The notes below the pieces were generated by a model. It did not search any database and was not told where the DNA came from. It saw only the letters and a program-made list of their open reading frames with translations. A DNA stretch of 8,754 nucleotides from NCBI GenBank assembly GCA_002496355.1, contig DAJP01000087.1:2015-10768 (forward strand), given 5' to 3'. Origin of the DNA: Euryarchaeota archaeon UBA346. GTDB lineage: Archaea; Thermoplasmatota; E2; DHVEG-1. This document shows, one piece after another, positions 1 through 5,195 of the stretch; within the stretch, counting starts at the first letter, position 1; each line of letters begins with the position of its first letter. The position numbers and the translations under genes were made by a program.

Positions 1-789
1 ATTCAGCCATACGGTTTGGTTTTCGATAGCATCATGTCGATAGGGGTCATAGTATTCATAGCCCATACCTCCTACGTACACATATAGCTCCCCTGGTGCG
101 ATGGTGAGGCTGTAGAACCCTGAGGTATTCGTGTGTGTCTCTTTTACATAGCTTGTGTTTGTGCTGATGTCGATCCATTCGAACTCTATTCGTGTTCCGG
201 TAAGCGGCTCACCTGTCTTACTATCTGTGGCGTATCCGCAGACGATCGCGTTTTCAACAGGACGTGGTTGTAAGGAGATATTCATCCAAAATGTCTCCGA
301 ATCATCAATTAAAAGTTCCTCGGTATACTCTGAGAAATATCCATCTCGTTCTATCTGCAGGTTGATGGTTCCCGCTGCCACATTCATCTTGTAAAAACCG
401 TCACTCCCCGTTATTGTTTGGTTATGATAATATTGTTGTTGACTGCCTTCCCAGGTAAGATTCACGTTTGCCAAGTCAAGTGGATTTGTTGTGTCATCAT
501 CTGTGATGTACCCACGGACTATCGCAGTCTCCAAAGGACGATCATATAGTGAAATGTTTACCCATCGCGTTTCATTTTCCTGCATCTGGTATGGTCCGAC
601 CTGTCTGTCACAATATCCGTCCGCAGAGGCGGTCACCCGTAGGCGTATCGCAGGGGTGTTCATCTGGAAGAATCCGGTGGAATCCGTCGTTGTCTGATTC
701 TCATAATATTCATATTCATTGATTCGACCACGGACTGAGACTACCGCGTTTTCTATTGAAGTGTTTGCTTCTGCATCTTTGAGGTATCC
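1..789 (-). repeat. Three tandem 92-residue beta-sandwich domains in the caspase-like protein
   Basis: Units begin at Gly340 (codon 787-789), Gly432 (511-513) and Gly524 (235-237) of the encoded protein, exactly 92 residues apart. Each starts G-Y-x-x-D, passes an S/T-G-F-Y/F-x-x-x turn mid-unit, and ends in W-x-N-I-S-L-x-x-R-P, leading into the next unit. The third unit reaches its terminal W-L-N at the window edge, so further units or an anchor may follow. The pattern is that of carboxypeptidase-regulatory-like or transthyretin-like adhesive domains. The units have diverged at DNA level, so this is an old domain duplication, not a recent one. Many NxS/T sites suggest N-glycosylation. Confidence 0.75.
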
Positions 790-1806
790 ACAGAGAATCG
801 AGTTTTCCGCGGATTTCACCCCAGGTTCCTTTCTCGGATTCATTTGAATGAAACGATTTGTATCGACTGATTGTTTGGATGATTGCACACTCATTATAGG
901 AAGTTCACCATCGTACCCATCGTACATGGTGGGATGTTGCATTTGGAAACTACGCGGCTTCGCATAGTAAAACACCTCTTCCGCTGAGATGATACTATCA
1001 TGATTCGAGTCTGCATATCCTCGTAATCCATCAATGAGATACGGTGCAAACCCGCCAGAGACCGCCTCTTCATCTTCACAGGAACCCATGAGGACAACCC
1101 GTTTCTGACCACGGACATCCTCCGCGAATCCTTTCACCCATTCCTCCGCAGCATATGCGTTCTGATGTTGAGCATCCGTGGGAATATCGGTGATGTTCCA
1201 GTTCGGGGGGTCATTGAAACCACCTGCGTAACAACTATCCACAATGAGACATACTCCTTTTGATTCCAGACGATTCAATAACACGTTCAACTCATCATCC
1301 CAGATAACGAAACTTAGATAGGTAAACCCCCAATAGGTTACCAACGCCTCATCGGTTCCATCAGCTTCGTCTTTGGGAGGGACATCAAAACCGAGAGGGA
1401 ACCCATGGGTACTGAGGTAAACAAGGGAAATATCATTACTATCTTCCATACGATCAAGCCATCGAAGACCCGCGATGATATTAACGACCGTTGCATCCTC
1501 ACCTGTGATCACTTTTATGTGGTCCTCCGCCCACCAGTCAGATTGCAGAAGTTGTGCATGCAGGTCATTTACTTCAAGGATCATATCTGGTCTGTCTTGT
1601 TCAGGGTTTTCGGCATATTCGCCGACACCTACTAGCAATGCCCAATATTCTGTATCCTCTACTAGTGTGTTTATTGGATTTTTACTTGTGGTATTGGTTG
1701 GAACGACGGCGGCTGATAATGTACTAATAATTGGCAACAGACTTGAACAGAACAGAATGAAAATAACAGCATAGCTATTCCCCTTTTTCCGTTGTTTTTT
1801 TTCCAT
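1..1806 (-). CDS. Secreted caspase-like (C14/metacaspase-type) protease with EF-hand loop and beta-sandwich repeats, 3' partial
   Basis: The frame is open for 602 codons from ATG at 1806 down to base 1, so the C-terminus is missing. Residues 1-9 are basic, about 12-33 are hydrophobic, and small residues follow: an export signal. The catalytic domain spans roughly 50-300. It opens with WALLVGVGEY (55-64), the usual first strand of caspase-fold proteins. His134 lies in STHG and Cys192 in DSCYAGG, which are the clan CD dyad motifs. Asp190, two before the Cys, is the metacaspase-type position that favours Arg/Lys at P1 (family knowledge). A canonical EF-hand loop, D-x-N-x-D-x-x-I-x-x-x-E, sits at 266-277, followed by the QHP...Y.GELP segment typical of this family. 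From residue 340 onward there are three 92-residue repeats with NxS/T sequons. The likely role is extracellular or surface proteolysis; the substrate is unknown. Legumain and gingipain are less likely because the Cys motif is DSC rather than a C-E type. A GGGAG ribosome site at 1814-1818 supports the start. Confidence 0.85.
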   Translation of the reverse strand, partial: MEKKQRKKGNSYAVIFILFCSSLLPIISTLSAAVVPTNTTSKNPINTLVEDTEYWALLVGVGEYAENPEQDRPDMILEVNDLHAQLLQSDWWAEDHIKVITGEDATVVNIIAGLRWLDRMEDSNDISLVYLSTHGFPLGFDVPPKDEADGTDEALVTYWGFTYLSFVIWDDELNVLLNRLESKGVCLIVDSCYAGGFNDPPNWNITDIPTDAQHQNAYAAEEWVKGFAEDVRGQKRVVLMGSCEDEEAVSGGFAPYLIDGLRGYADSNHDSIISAEEVFYYAKPRSFQMQHPTMYDGYDGELPIMSVQSSKQSVDTNRFIQMNPRKEPGVKSAENSILCGYLKDAEANTSIENAVVSVRGRINEYEYYENQTTTDSTGFFQMNTPAIRLRVTASADGYCDRQVGPYQMQENETRWVNISLYDRPLETAIVRGYITDDDTTNPLDLANVNLTWEGSQQQYYHNQTITGSDGFYKMNVAAGTINLQIERDGYFSEYTEELLIDDSETFWMNISLQPRPVENAIVCGYATDSKTGEPLTGTRIEFEWIDISTNTSYVKETHTNTSGFYSLTIAPGELYVYVGGMGYEYYDPYRHDAIENQTVWLN

Positions 1807-1813
1807 AATAATA

Positions 1814-1886
1814 CTCCCTATCTTAAATAAAAATAACCTAAGACGAGTTTAAGTAATTTATTCCCAAATCATACCCAAATTTTAAG
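1814..1886. promoter_or_regulatory. Divergent promoter region of the caspase-like gene and the winged-helix gene
   Basis: For the leftward gene, GGGAG (1814-1818, read on the minus strand) lies 7 nt before ATG 1806. The A/T element at about 1848-1862 is a plausible TATA box giving a leader of roughly 20 nt. For the rightward gene, an A/T element at 1877-1886 or a second at 1890-1899 could be the TATA box. A tandem CCCAAAT repeat (1863-1869 and 1874-1880) lies between the two. Assignments are by eye, and the transcription starts are not known. Confidence 0.45.
1863..1880. promoter_or_regulatory. Tandem CCCAAAT direct repeat, candidate operator
   Basis: CCCAAAT occurs at 1863-1869 and again at 1874-1880, an 11-bp period that puts both copies on the same face of the helix. 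The second copy touches the likely TATA element of the winged-helix gene. That position would suit an autoregulatory site or one controlling both divergent genes. Function is inferred from position only. Confidence 0.35.
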
Positions 1887-1932
1887 AAACATATTAAAGA
1901 AGAATATGAATTCCTACCGAAAGGTTTCTGTT

Positions 1933-2244
1933 ATGGATTCGCTCAAGAACGTCCTGTACTGGCTTATCGCCAACTCTCTTGGTGGGTTCAATAGAGGTAG
2001 GATTCTTGAGCAACTTTTTCAGAAACCACAAAATGCAAATGAACTCTCTAAAAGCCTAGAAATCGAGTATAAAACGATACGATATCATCTGAAGGTTTTG
2101 GAAGAAAACGGTATCCTGACCTCGGTTGGTGGGGGATACGGTAAAACATACTTCCCGACCGAGAACTTGGAAACCAATAAACAATATTTTACAGAGATTT
2201 GGGACAAAATTGGGAAAAAATCAAATAAAGAATCGATAGCATAG
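1933..2244 (+). CDS. Small winged-helix transcriptional regulator (ArsR-like)
   Basis: A 103-residue single-domain DNA-binding protein. The start MDSLKNVLYWLI followed by GGFNRGRILEQL matches the usual beginning of this archaeal winged-helix family. AAAGG at 1920-1924 sits 8 nt ahead of ATG 1933, so I prefer it to the in-frame ATG at 1906, which would add nine residues and could only be used leaderlessly. The helix-turn-helix covers NANELSKSLEIEYKTIRYHLKVL (34-56 in overlapping parts), with the recognition helix about 45-57. The wing is at about 61-75 (ILTSVGGGYGKTYF). It has no cysteine or histidine cluster suggesting metal sensing. It is divergent from the caspase-like gene and 15 nt upstream of a membrane-protein gene, so it probably forms an operon with the latter. 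It may control one or both flanking units. Confidence 0.8.
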   Translation: MDSLKNVLYWLIANSLGGFNRGRILEQLFQKPQNANELSKSLEIEYKTIRYHLKVLEENGILTSVGGGYGKTYFPTENLETNKQYFTEIWDKIGKKSNKESIA

Positions 2245-2259
2245 ATAAGGGTGAAGAGT

Positions 2260-2838
2260 ATGGATGAAGCTCCGATAACACCGATAAAGGAAGAAAAAAT
2301 GCCCACGTACAATAAGAAAGCAATCCGCCTCATAGGGGTGATGATTACTGGAGGTATTGTACTAGGATTGATTTTATCAAGTATCTTTATTACTGAAACA
2401 AATAATAAAATTCAAGAATATGCGGATGAGATTGCTGAATTATTTGGTGGTAATATTCCTCCTTTTATCAACATCAGAATCACTCCTCTAACAACCACTG
2501 AAATCATCTTACCGACGCTTGGTGTGGTGATTGTTTGTATCAGTATGTTTCTCTTAATCGGGCTTATCGCGGTCTATTTCAAGGTGTACGCGAAAACAAA
2601 ATCAAAATATATCTTTGGGTTATTTTTTGTTTTGATCCCCTTATTTATCGAATCAATCTTTTTAGTCTATGCCTTACGTCAATTATTTGCTTTTCCCATT
2701 ATCCCTGCGCTACCGCCAGGTCCTCGTATCGGTGAAAGCATAGGATTCGAATGGGGTGGCTTAGGCCAGATCCTTGTGATAATCTCCATATTTGAGAGCA
2801 TCGGGCTTAGTATCTTGCTTTATCTCAGTAATGAATGA
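2260..2838 (+). CDS. Four-helix integral membrane protein, unknown function
   Basis: A 192-residue protein not recognised as a named family. Predicted membrane segments are about 21-44, 82-107, 117-145 and 168-189. A roughly 37-residue loop (45-81), rich in Glu/Asn/Pro/Thr, lies between the first two, and a Pro/Gly-rich stretch (146-167) lies between the last two. The N-terminus (KEEK...NKK) and the loop 108-116 (KVYAKTKSK) are basic, so by the positive-inside rule both ends face the cytoplasm. GGTGA at 2250-2254 sits 5 nt before ATG 2260, supporting this start. GTG 2251 and ATG 2299 (with AAAGG 8 nt upstream) are alternatives. It follows the winged-helix gene by 15 nt, so they are probably co-transcribed. 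A regulator paired with a membrane protein suggests signal sensing or an envelope-stress role, but nothing in the sequence shows an activity. Confidence 0.7.
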   Translation: MDEAPITPIKEEKMPTYNKKAIRLIGVMITGGIVLGLILSSIFITETNNKIQEYADEIAELFGGNIPPFINIRITPLTTTEIILPTLGVVIVCISMFLLIGLIAVYFKVYAKTKSKYIFGLFFVLIPLFIESIFLVYALRQLFAFPIIPALPPGPRIGESIGFEWGGLGQILVIISIFESIGLSILLYLSNE

Positions 2839-2860
2839 TTGATTCCGCGATATAATGTAA

Positions 2861-2906
2861 GGAAAAAACGCTCAGATCGAGCCCTAGTGCGCGTTATTTT
2901 TTTTCC
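2861..2906 (+). terminator. Imperfect A-tract/T-tract hairpin, probable transcription terminator
   Basis: The left arm GGAAAAAACGC (2861-2871) pairs with the right arm GCGTTATTTTTTTTCC (2891-2906) around a loop of about 19 nt. CGC/GCG and AA/TT form the core, extended by A/T pairs past one mismatch. The eight T bases at 2897-2904 are the kind of tract at which archaeal RNA polymerase stops. It lies 23 nt after the membrane-protein stop codon and just before the next promoter. Confidence 0.5.
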
Positions 2907-2912
2907 GATAAC

Positions 2913-2948
2913 TTTAAGAAAACTTCGTTCTTTCCCTGTTTTCGGAGG
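2913..2948 (+). promoter_or_regulatory. TATA element and ribosome site of the PGF-CTERM protein gene
   Basis: TTTAAGAA (2913-2920) is a TATA-like box that would start transcription near 2940. GGAGG at 2944-2948 is a strong Shine-Dalgarno sequence, 6 nt before ATG 2955 and 9 nt before ATG 2958. Either start is possible; they differ by one Met. Confidence 0.55.
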
Positions 2949-2954
2949 CATATT

Positions 2955-3647
2955 ATGATGAAGCTAAGAAGTTATGGTATAGTAATAGTAAGTTTGTTGA
3001 TCCTGCTGGGTTCATGTTTCACGGCAGCAGCCACAAGTGTTTCAGATGGAACCGGTGATGTATGGCATTGGGCAAACACTGGAACCGCTTGGTCGTGGGT
3101 AGGAAATGTGGGGAATAAACCCAATATCGACATTAAAGAAATCTCCTATGAAGTCAACGACGGCAAGATTACCTTGAAAATGGAAGTCGCAGGTACTATT
3201 CAAACCTCTGATAAAGTTGGTTATTACCTCTGGTATAACAGCACTGACACTGTTTATACGATGACATATATGAACGGGCAAGGTGGTGCTTATGGATTGA
3301 AAGAAGGGGATTATCTGAATAGTAGCTATACACAAAATGTTACTATTTCAGGTGAAACTCTCAGTGCTGTTCTTGATATCGTTGGTGATACATCGCAAGT
3401 AGAACTCTGGGGAATGGCTGTTGAGTACATAACTTTTGGGGATACAACTGCTGAATGGTGGGGAGACTGGGCTCCGAACTCGAAAATCCCGTTCACACCA
3501 GGCACTGGTGGAAATACCGATGGTAATAACACCGATGGTAACACCAACGATGGAAATACCACAGGAACGAAAACACCCGGTTTCGAAGTGATACCCGTTA
3601 TCGCAGCAGTGGGAATTGCAACAATCCTGTTGAGACGACGACGGTAA
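2955..3647 (+). CDS. Secreted surface protein with PGF-CTERM (archaeosortase) sorting signal
   Basis: A 230-residue exported protein. Residues 3-26 form a signal peptide (K-L-R then a hydrophobic stretch ending TAAA). A lipobox-like L-G-S-C at 18-21 is an alternative processing site. The body (about 27-180) begins DGTGDV and alternates short hydrophobic strands with Trp/Tyr-rich turns and NxS/T sequons. This suggests a glycosylated beta-sandwich of the DOMON/CBM type, though I do not recognise the exact family. A Thr/Asn/Gly/Asp linker (about 181-207) follows. The tail is P-G-F at 208-210, a hydrophobic segment 211-226, and RRRR at 227-230. This is the tripartite signal cut by archaeosortase A and replaced with a lipid anchor in families where it has been studied. 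The mature protein is therefore expected on the outer face of the membrane or S-layer. It appears to be transcribed alone, with its own promoter and a following T-rich stop. No catalytic residues are apparent. Confidence 0.82.
   Translation: MMKLRSYGIVIVSLLILLGSCFTAAATSVSDGTGDVWHWANTGTAWSWVGNVGNKPNIDIKEISYEVNDGKITLKMEVAGTIQTSDKVGYYLWYNSTDTVYTMTYMNGQGGAYGLKEGDYLNSSYTQNVTISGETLSAVLDIVGDTSQVELWGMAVEYITFGDTTAEWWGDWAPNSKIPFTPGTGGNTDGNNTDGNTNDGNTTGTKTPGFEVIPVIAAVGIATILLRRRR
3512..3560 (+). repeat. Degenerate ~15-nt tandem repeat coding the N/T/D/G linker
   Basis: Units built on AA-(C/T)ACC-GATGG recur at roughly 12-15 nt spacing and encode successive T-D-G-N / N-D-G-N steps. This in-frame repeat is the low-complexity linker of the PGF-CTERM protein. 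Unit count is likely to vary between strains by slippage, and the linker probably carries glycans (NNT, NTT sequons). Confidence 0.6.
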
Positions 3648-3654
3648 CTCGCAT

Positions 3655-3681
3655 CCTTTCTTTTCCTTTTTTTTCTCTTTT
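3655..3681 (+). terminator. T-rich tract after the PGF-CTERM gene
   Basis: A pyrimidine run with several T-tracts, including eight consecutive T bases, begins 7 nt after the stop codon. There is no stem-loop. This matches the simple T-tract termination of archaeal genes. Confidence 0.5.
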
Positions 3682-3691
3682 ACCAATAAAT

Positions 3692-3703
3692 TATTTTATT
3701 AAA
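3692..3703 (+). promoter_or_regulatory. TATA element of nth (leaderless)
   Basis: TATTTTATTAAA lies 23-34 nt ahead of ATG 3726, and no Shine-Dalgarno sequence occurs between them. The spacing implies that transcription starts at or next to the A of the start codon, giving a leaderless mRNA. Confidence 0.5.
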
Positions 3704-3725
3704 GGAAGACGCTTTCGTTTTTCGT

Positions 3726-4394
3726 ATGACCCATCCAATTTTGCATGTCGATGAAATCTTTTCTCAACTCAAAAAAGAACTGCACCAGTACGGTCCACCG
3801 ATTGTATCACGAAAGAAACAAGATATCCCTGAGACCCCGTTTGTCACGTTGATTTCCTGTCTGTTAAGCCTCCGGACTAAAGACGAGGTCACCGCACAAG
3901 CATCACGACGTTTACTCACGAAATATCATACCCCTGAGAAAATCGTACAATTGACAGAACAACAAATAGAGACGATGATTTACCCTGTTGGGTTCTATAA
4001 AACAAAGGCACGAAGAATCAAAGACATCTCAAAAACACTGCTTGAGAAATACGAGGGAAACGTACCAGACACGTTCGAAGAATTACTCAGTCTCAAAGGA
4101 GTCGGCAGGAAAACCGCGAACATCGTCATGGTCTATGGTCATAAGAAACATGGGTACTTGCCTATTGACACACATTGCCATCGGATCCCAAATAGACTAG
4201 GGTGGATAAAAACCAAGACCCCTGAAGAAACCGAACAGGCTCTGATAAAAATTCTCCCACCGGAATACTGGGATGATTTCAATGATTTGCTCGTCAGATT
4301 CGGACAAAAAACCTGTGTACCGATTTCACCGTTCTGCAGCCGTTGTCCAATTCAGCCTTATTGTAAAAAAATCGGGGTCTCGACTAGTCGATGA
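3726..4394 (+). CDS. nth: Endonuclease III (DNA glycosylase/AP lyase)
   Basis: A 222-residue base-excision repair enzyme that removes oxidised pyrimidines and cleaves the DNA backbone at the resulting site. The LLSLRTKDE motif (46-54) is the archaeal version of the LLSAQTTD segment. The helix-hairpin-helix LKGVGRKTAN (123-132) supplies catalytic Lys129. Asp148 in IDTHCHR is the second catalytic residue of the HhH-GPD superfamily. Cys197, 204, 207 and 213 follow C-x6-C-x2-C-x5-C exactly, so the [4Fe-4S] cluster is expected to be intact. Length and motif order are those of a complete family member. The start is the first Met, and the TATA spacing implies leaderless expression. The 3' end faces a small gene on the other strand with only 4 bp between. 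Confidence 0.96.
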   Translation: MTHPILHVDEIFSQLKKELHQYGPPIVSRKKQDIPETPFVTLISCLLSLRTKDEVTAQASRRLLTKYHTPEKIVQLTEQQIETMIYPVGFYKTKARRIKDISKTLLEKYEGNVPDTFEELLSLKGVGRKTANIVMVYGHKKHGYLPIDTHCHRIPNRLGWIKTKTPEETEQALIKILPPEYWDDFNDLLVRFGQKTCVPISPFCSRCPIQPYCKKIGVSTSR

Positions 4395-4398
4395 TGAG

Positions 4399-4611
4399 TT
4401 AGAATTTCTTTGCATGAATAAATTTTTCTATCTCAGAGACCGTGATATGTTCATTTGTCGTCATCATATCGACGAGTTTATCTTTTTCCGCCCAATTCTG
4501 ATAATATTTCTTCTGAACCGTGTTTAATTTGAAGATAATTCCTTTACTGTCCGCGAGCTGTTTGAGCTGATGTTCTGACAATTCATTTAGCAGTTCTTTC
4601 TTGATCGACAT
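4399..4611 (-). CDS. Small helical protein, unknown function (possibly SAP-like)
   Basis: A 70-residue, charged, all-helical-looking protein with no membrane segment. ELLNELSEHQLKQLADSKG (6-24) followed by a basic, aromatic stretch (VQKKYYQNW) and EKDKLVDMM resembles the helix-extended loop-helix of SAP-type nucleic-acid-binding domains. The last part (HITVSEIEKFI) forms another short helix. I do not recognise the family, and SAP is only a resemblance. It looks genuine: it fills the space exactly between nth (4 bp away, convergent) and an upstream intergenic region. That region has a TATA-like element near 4648-4656 (read on the minus strand) and a weak AGGATGG purine stretch 8-10 nt before ATG 4611. 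Confidence 0.6.
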   Translation of the reverse strand: MSIKKELLNELSEHQLKQLADSKGIIFKLNTVQKKYYQNWAEKDKLVDMMTTNEHITVSEIEKFIHAKKF

Positions 4612-4642
4612 AGATATCCCATCCTACCACTCGGTAAACAAG

Positions 4643-4660
4643 AACAGACATTTATCTGTT
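4643..4660. promoter_or_regulatory. Perfect inverted repeat AACAGA-N6-TCTGTT, candidate operator
   Basis: AACAGA (4643-4648) and TCTGTT (4655-4660) are exact reverse complements separated by 6 bp, giving an 18-bp dyad. On the minus strand the dyad contains AGATAAATG, the best TATA candidate for the 70-residue gene starting at 4611. A dimeric repressor bound here would block that promoter. The nearby divergent winged-helix protein is a natural candidate, by position only. Confidence 0.4.
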
Positions 4661-4710
4661 TCGTTTCAACCACCATCACGTTGCTCGTACGATGAGGTTG
4701 AACCGATTAG

Positions 4711-4720
4711 TTTATTAATA
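4711..4720 (+). promoter_or_regulatory. TATA element of the 4756 winged-helix gene
   Basis: TTTATTAATA matches the archaeal TATA consensus and would start transcription near 4738-4742, about 15 nt ahead of ATG 4756. The rest of the 144-bp gap 4612-4755 holds the inverted repeat at 4643-4660 and nothing else I can assign. Confidence 0.5.
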
Positions 4721-4755
4721 GGAAACGCAATTCCAAACACACTAAGTGGAATGGG

Positions 4756-5106
4756 ATGCTGGATGGAGAGAAAACAGTTATTTCTCCAGAGATGTTAAAA
4801 CCTCTTATTATCAGGTCACTTCGGAGAAGTAGCGTGCGAAAGAAGATCGCAGATTACCTGTTCGAGATCAGTCCAAGCGGCAGTTACACCTCAGAGATCG
4901 CATACAATGTCAAAACCACACCAACCAATGTGATTGGGGCGATCCGCGGGATGAATTCTCGGTACCGTGATGATGAATCGCTGTTGAGTCTTAATTTGGT
5001 AGAACAGATCGAGGGAGGCAAACATAGGGATATCAAACTATATCGCATCACCAATTTTGGCAAAGAAATCGTCGAAGGCCTCCGAGACAATAAAAAACGC
5101 TTCTAA
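4756..5106 (+). CDS. Archaeal winged-helix DNA-binding protein
   Basis: A 116-residue regulator-like protein. The core KPLIIRSLRRSSVRKKI (15-31) leads into helix YTSEIA (44-49) and a recognition helix about 55-66 (TPTNVIGAIRGM). A longer insert, NSRYRDDESLLSL (67-79), precedes the wing (about 81-97, ending KLYRIT), and the protein closes with a final amphipathic helix to 116. The SLRRSSVRKKI...YTSEIA...TPTNVIGA.RGMNSRY pattern is one I associate with a conserved small archaeal wHTH family. Its regulatory target is not known to me. ATG 4756 is preferred by promoter spacing; ATG 4792 would still leave the domain complete. It stands alone, divergent from the 70-residue gene, and is followed by a T-rich tract. 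Confidence 0.75.
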   Translation: MLDGEKTVISPEMLKPLIIRSLRRSSVRKKIADYLFEISPSGSYTSEIAYNVKTTPTNVIGAIRGMNSRYRDDESLLSLNLVEQIEGGKHRDIKLYRITNFGKEIVEGLRDNKKRF

Positions 5107-5112
5107 CCATCT

Positions 5113-5160
5113 GTCTCCTTTTATTCCTTTATTTTTTCAGCGAAACTGATAAAAAAAGGG
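5113..5160 (+). terminator. T-rich tract with imperfect hairpin between the winged-helix gene and purP
   Basis: T-tracts at 5118-5122 and 5132-5137 follow the stop codon at 5104-5106. From 5126 to 5160 the bases can fold into a 15-position stem (12 Watson-Crick pairs, one G-T, two mismatches) closed by CAG/CTG and a CGAAA loop at 5141-5145. It may serve as the terminator. Its A-rich right arm overlaps the likely purP TATA element. Confidence 0.4.
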
Positions 5161-5184
5161 GCTGCGTTATCCTTGCATTGGGAG
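5146..5184 (+). promoter_or_regulatory. Candidate TATA element and ribosome site of purP
   Basis: GATAAAAAAA (5148-5157) is the only TATA-like element before purP and would start transcription around 5173-5180. GGGAG (5180-5184) lies 11 nt ahead of ATG 5196, rather far but the best ribosome site present. Confidence 0.35.
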
Positions 5185-5195
5185 TTGGATAGCAA

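Noticed and set aside
1231..1410. Legumain (C13) or gingipain (C25) assignment for the protease
   Set aside because: The DSCYAGG motif and the 58-residue His-Cys spacing fit the C14/metacaspase type better than the C-E motifs of those families.
1475..1774. Open frames on the plus strand across 155-1774
   Set aside because: They lie opposite the long caspase-like gene, lack family motifs, and the minus-strand frame is continuous for 602 codons with recognisable domains.
1906..1932. Longer start (ATG 1906) for the winged-helix regulator
   Set aside because: It adds nine residues ahead of the usual family start and has no ribosome site; ATG 1933 has AAAGG 8 nt upstream. It remains possible as a leaderless start.
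3042..3686. Minus-strand frames under the PGF-CTERM gene
   Set aside because: The plus-strand frame has a signal peptide, linker, sorting signal, Shine-Dalgarno sequence and promoter; the opposite frames have none.
4601..4798. Plus-strand frame between the 70-residue gene and the winged-helix gene
   Set aside because: It covers the intergenic promoter region and runs into the winged-helix gene in another frame; no motifs or ribosome site.
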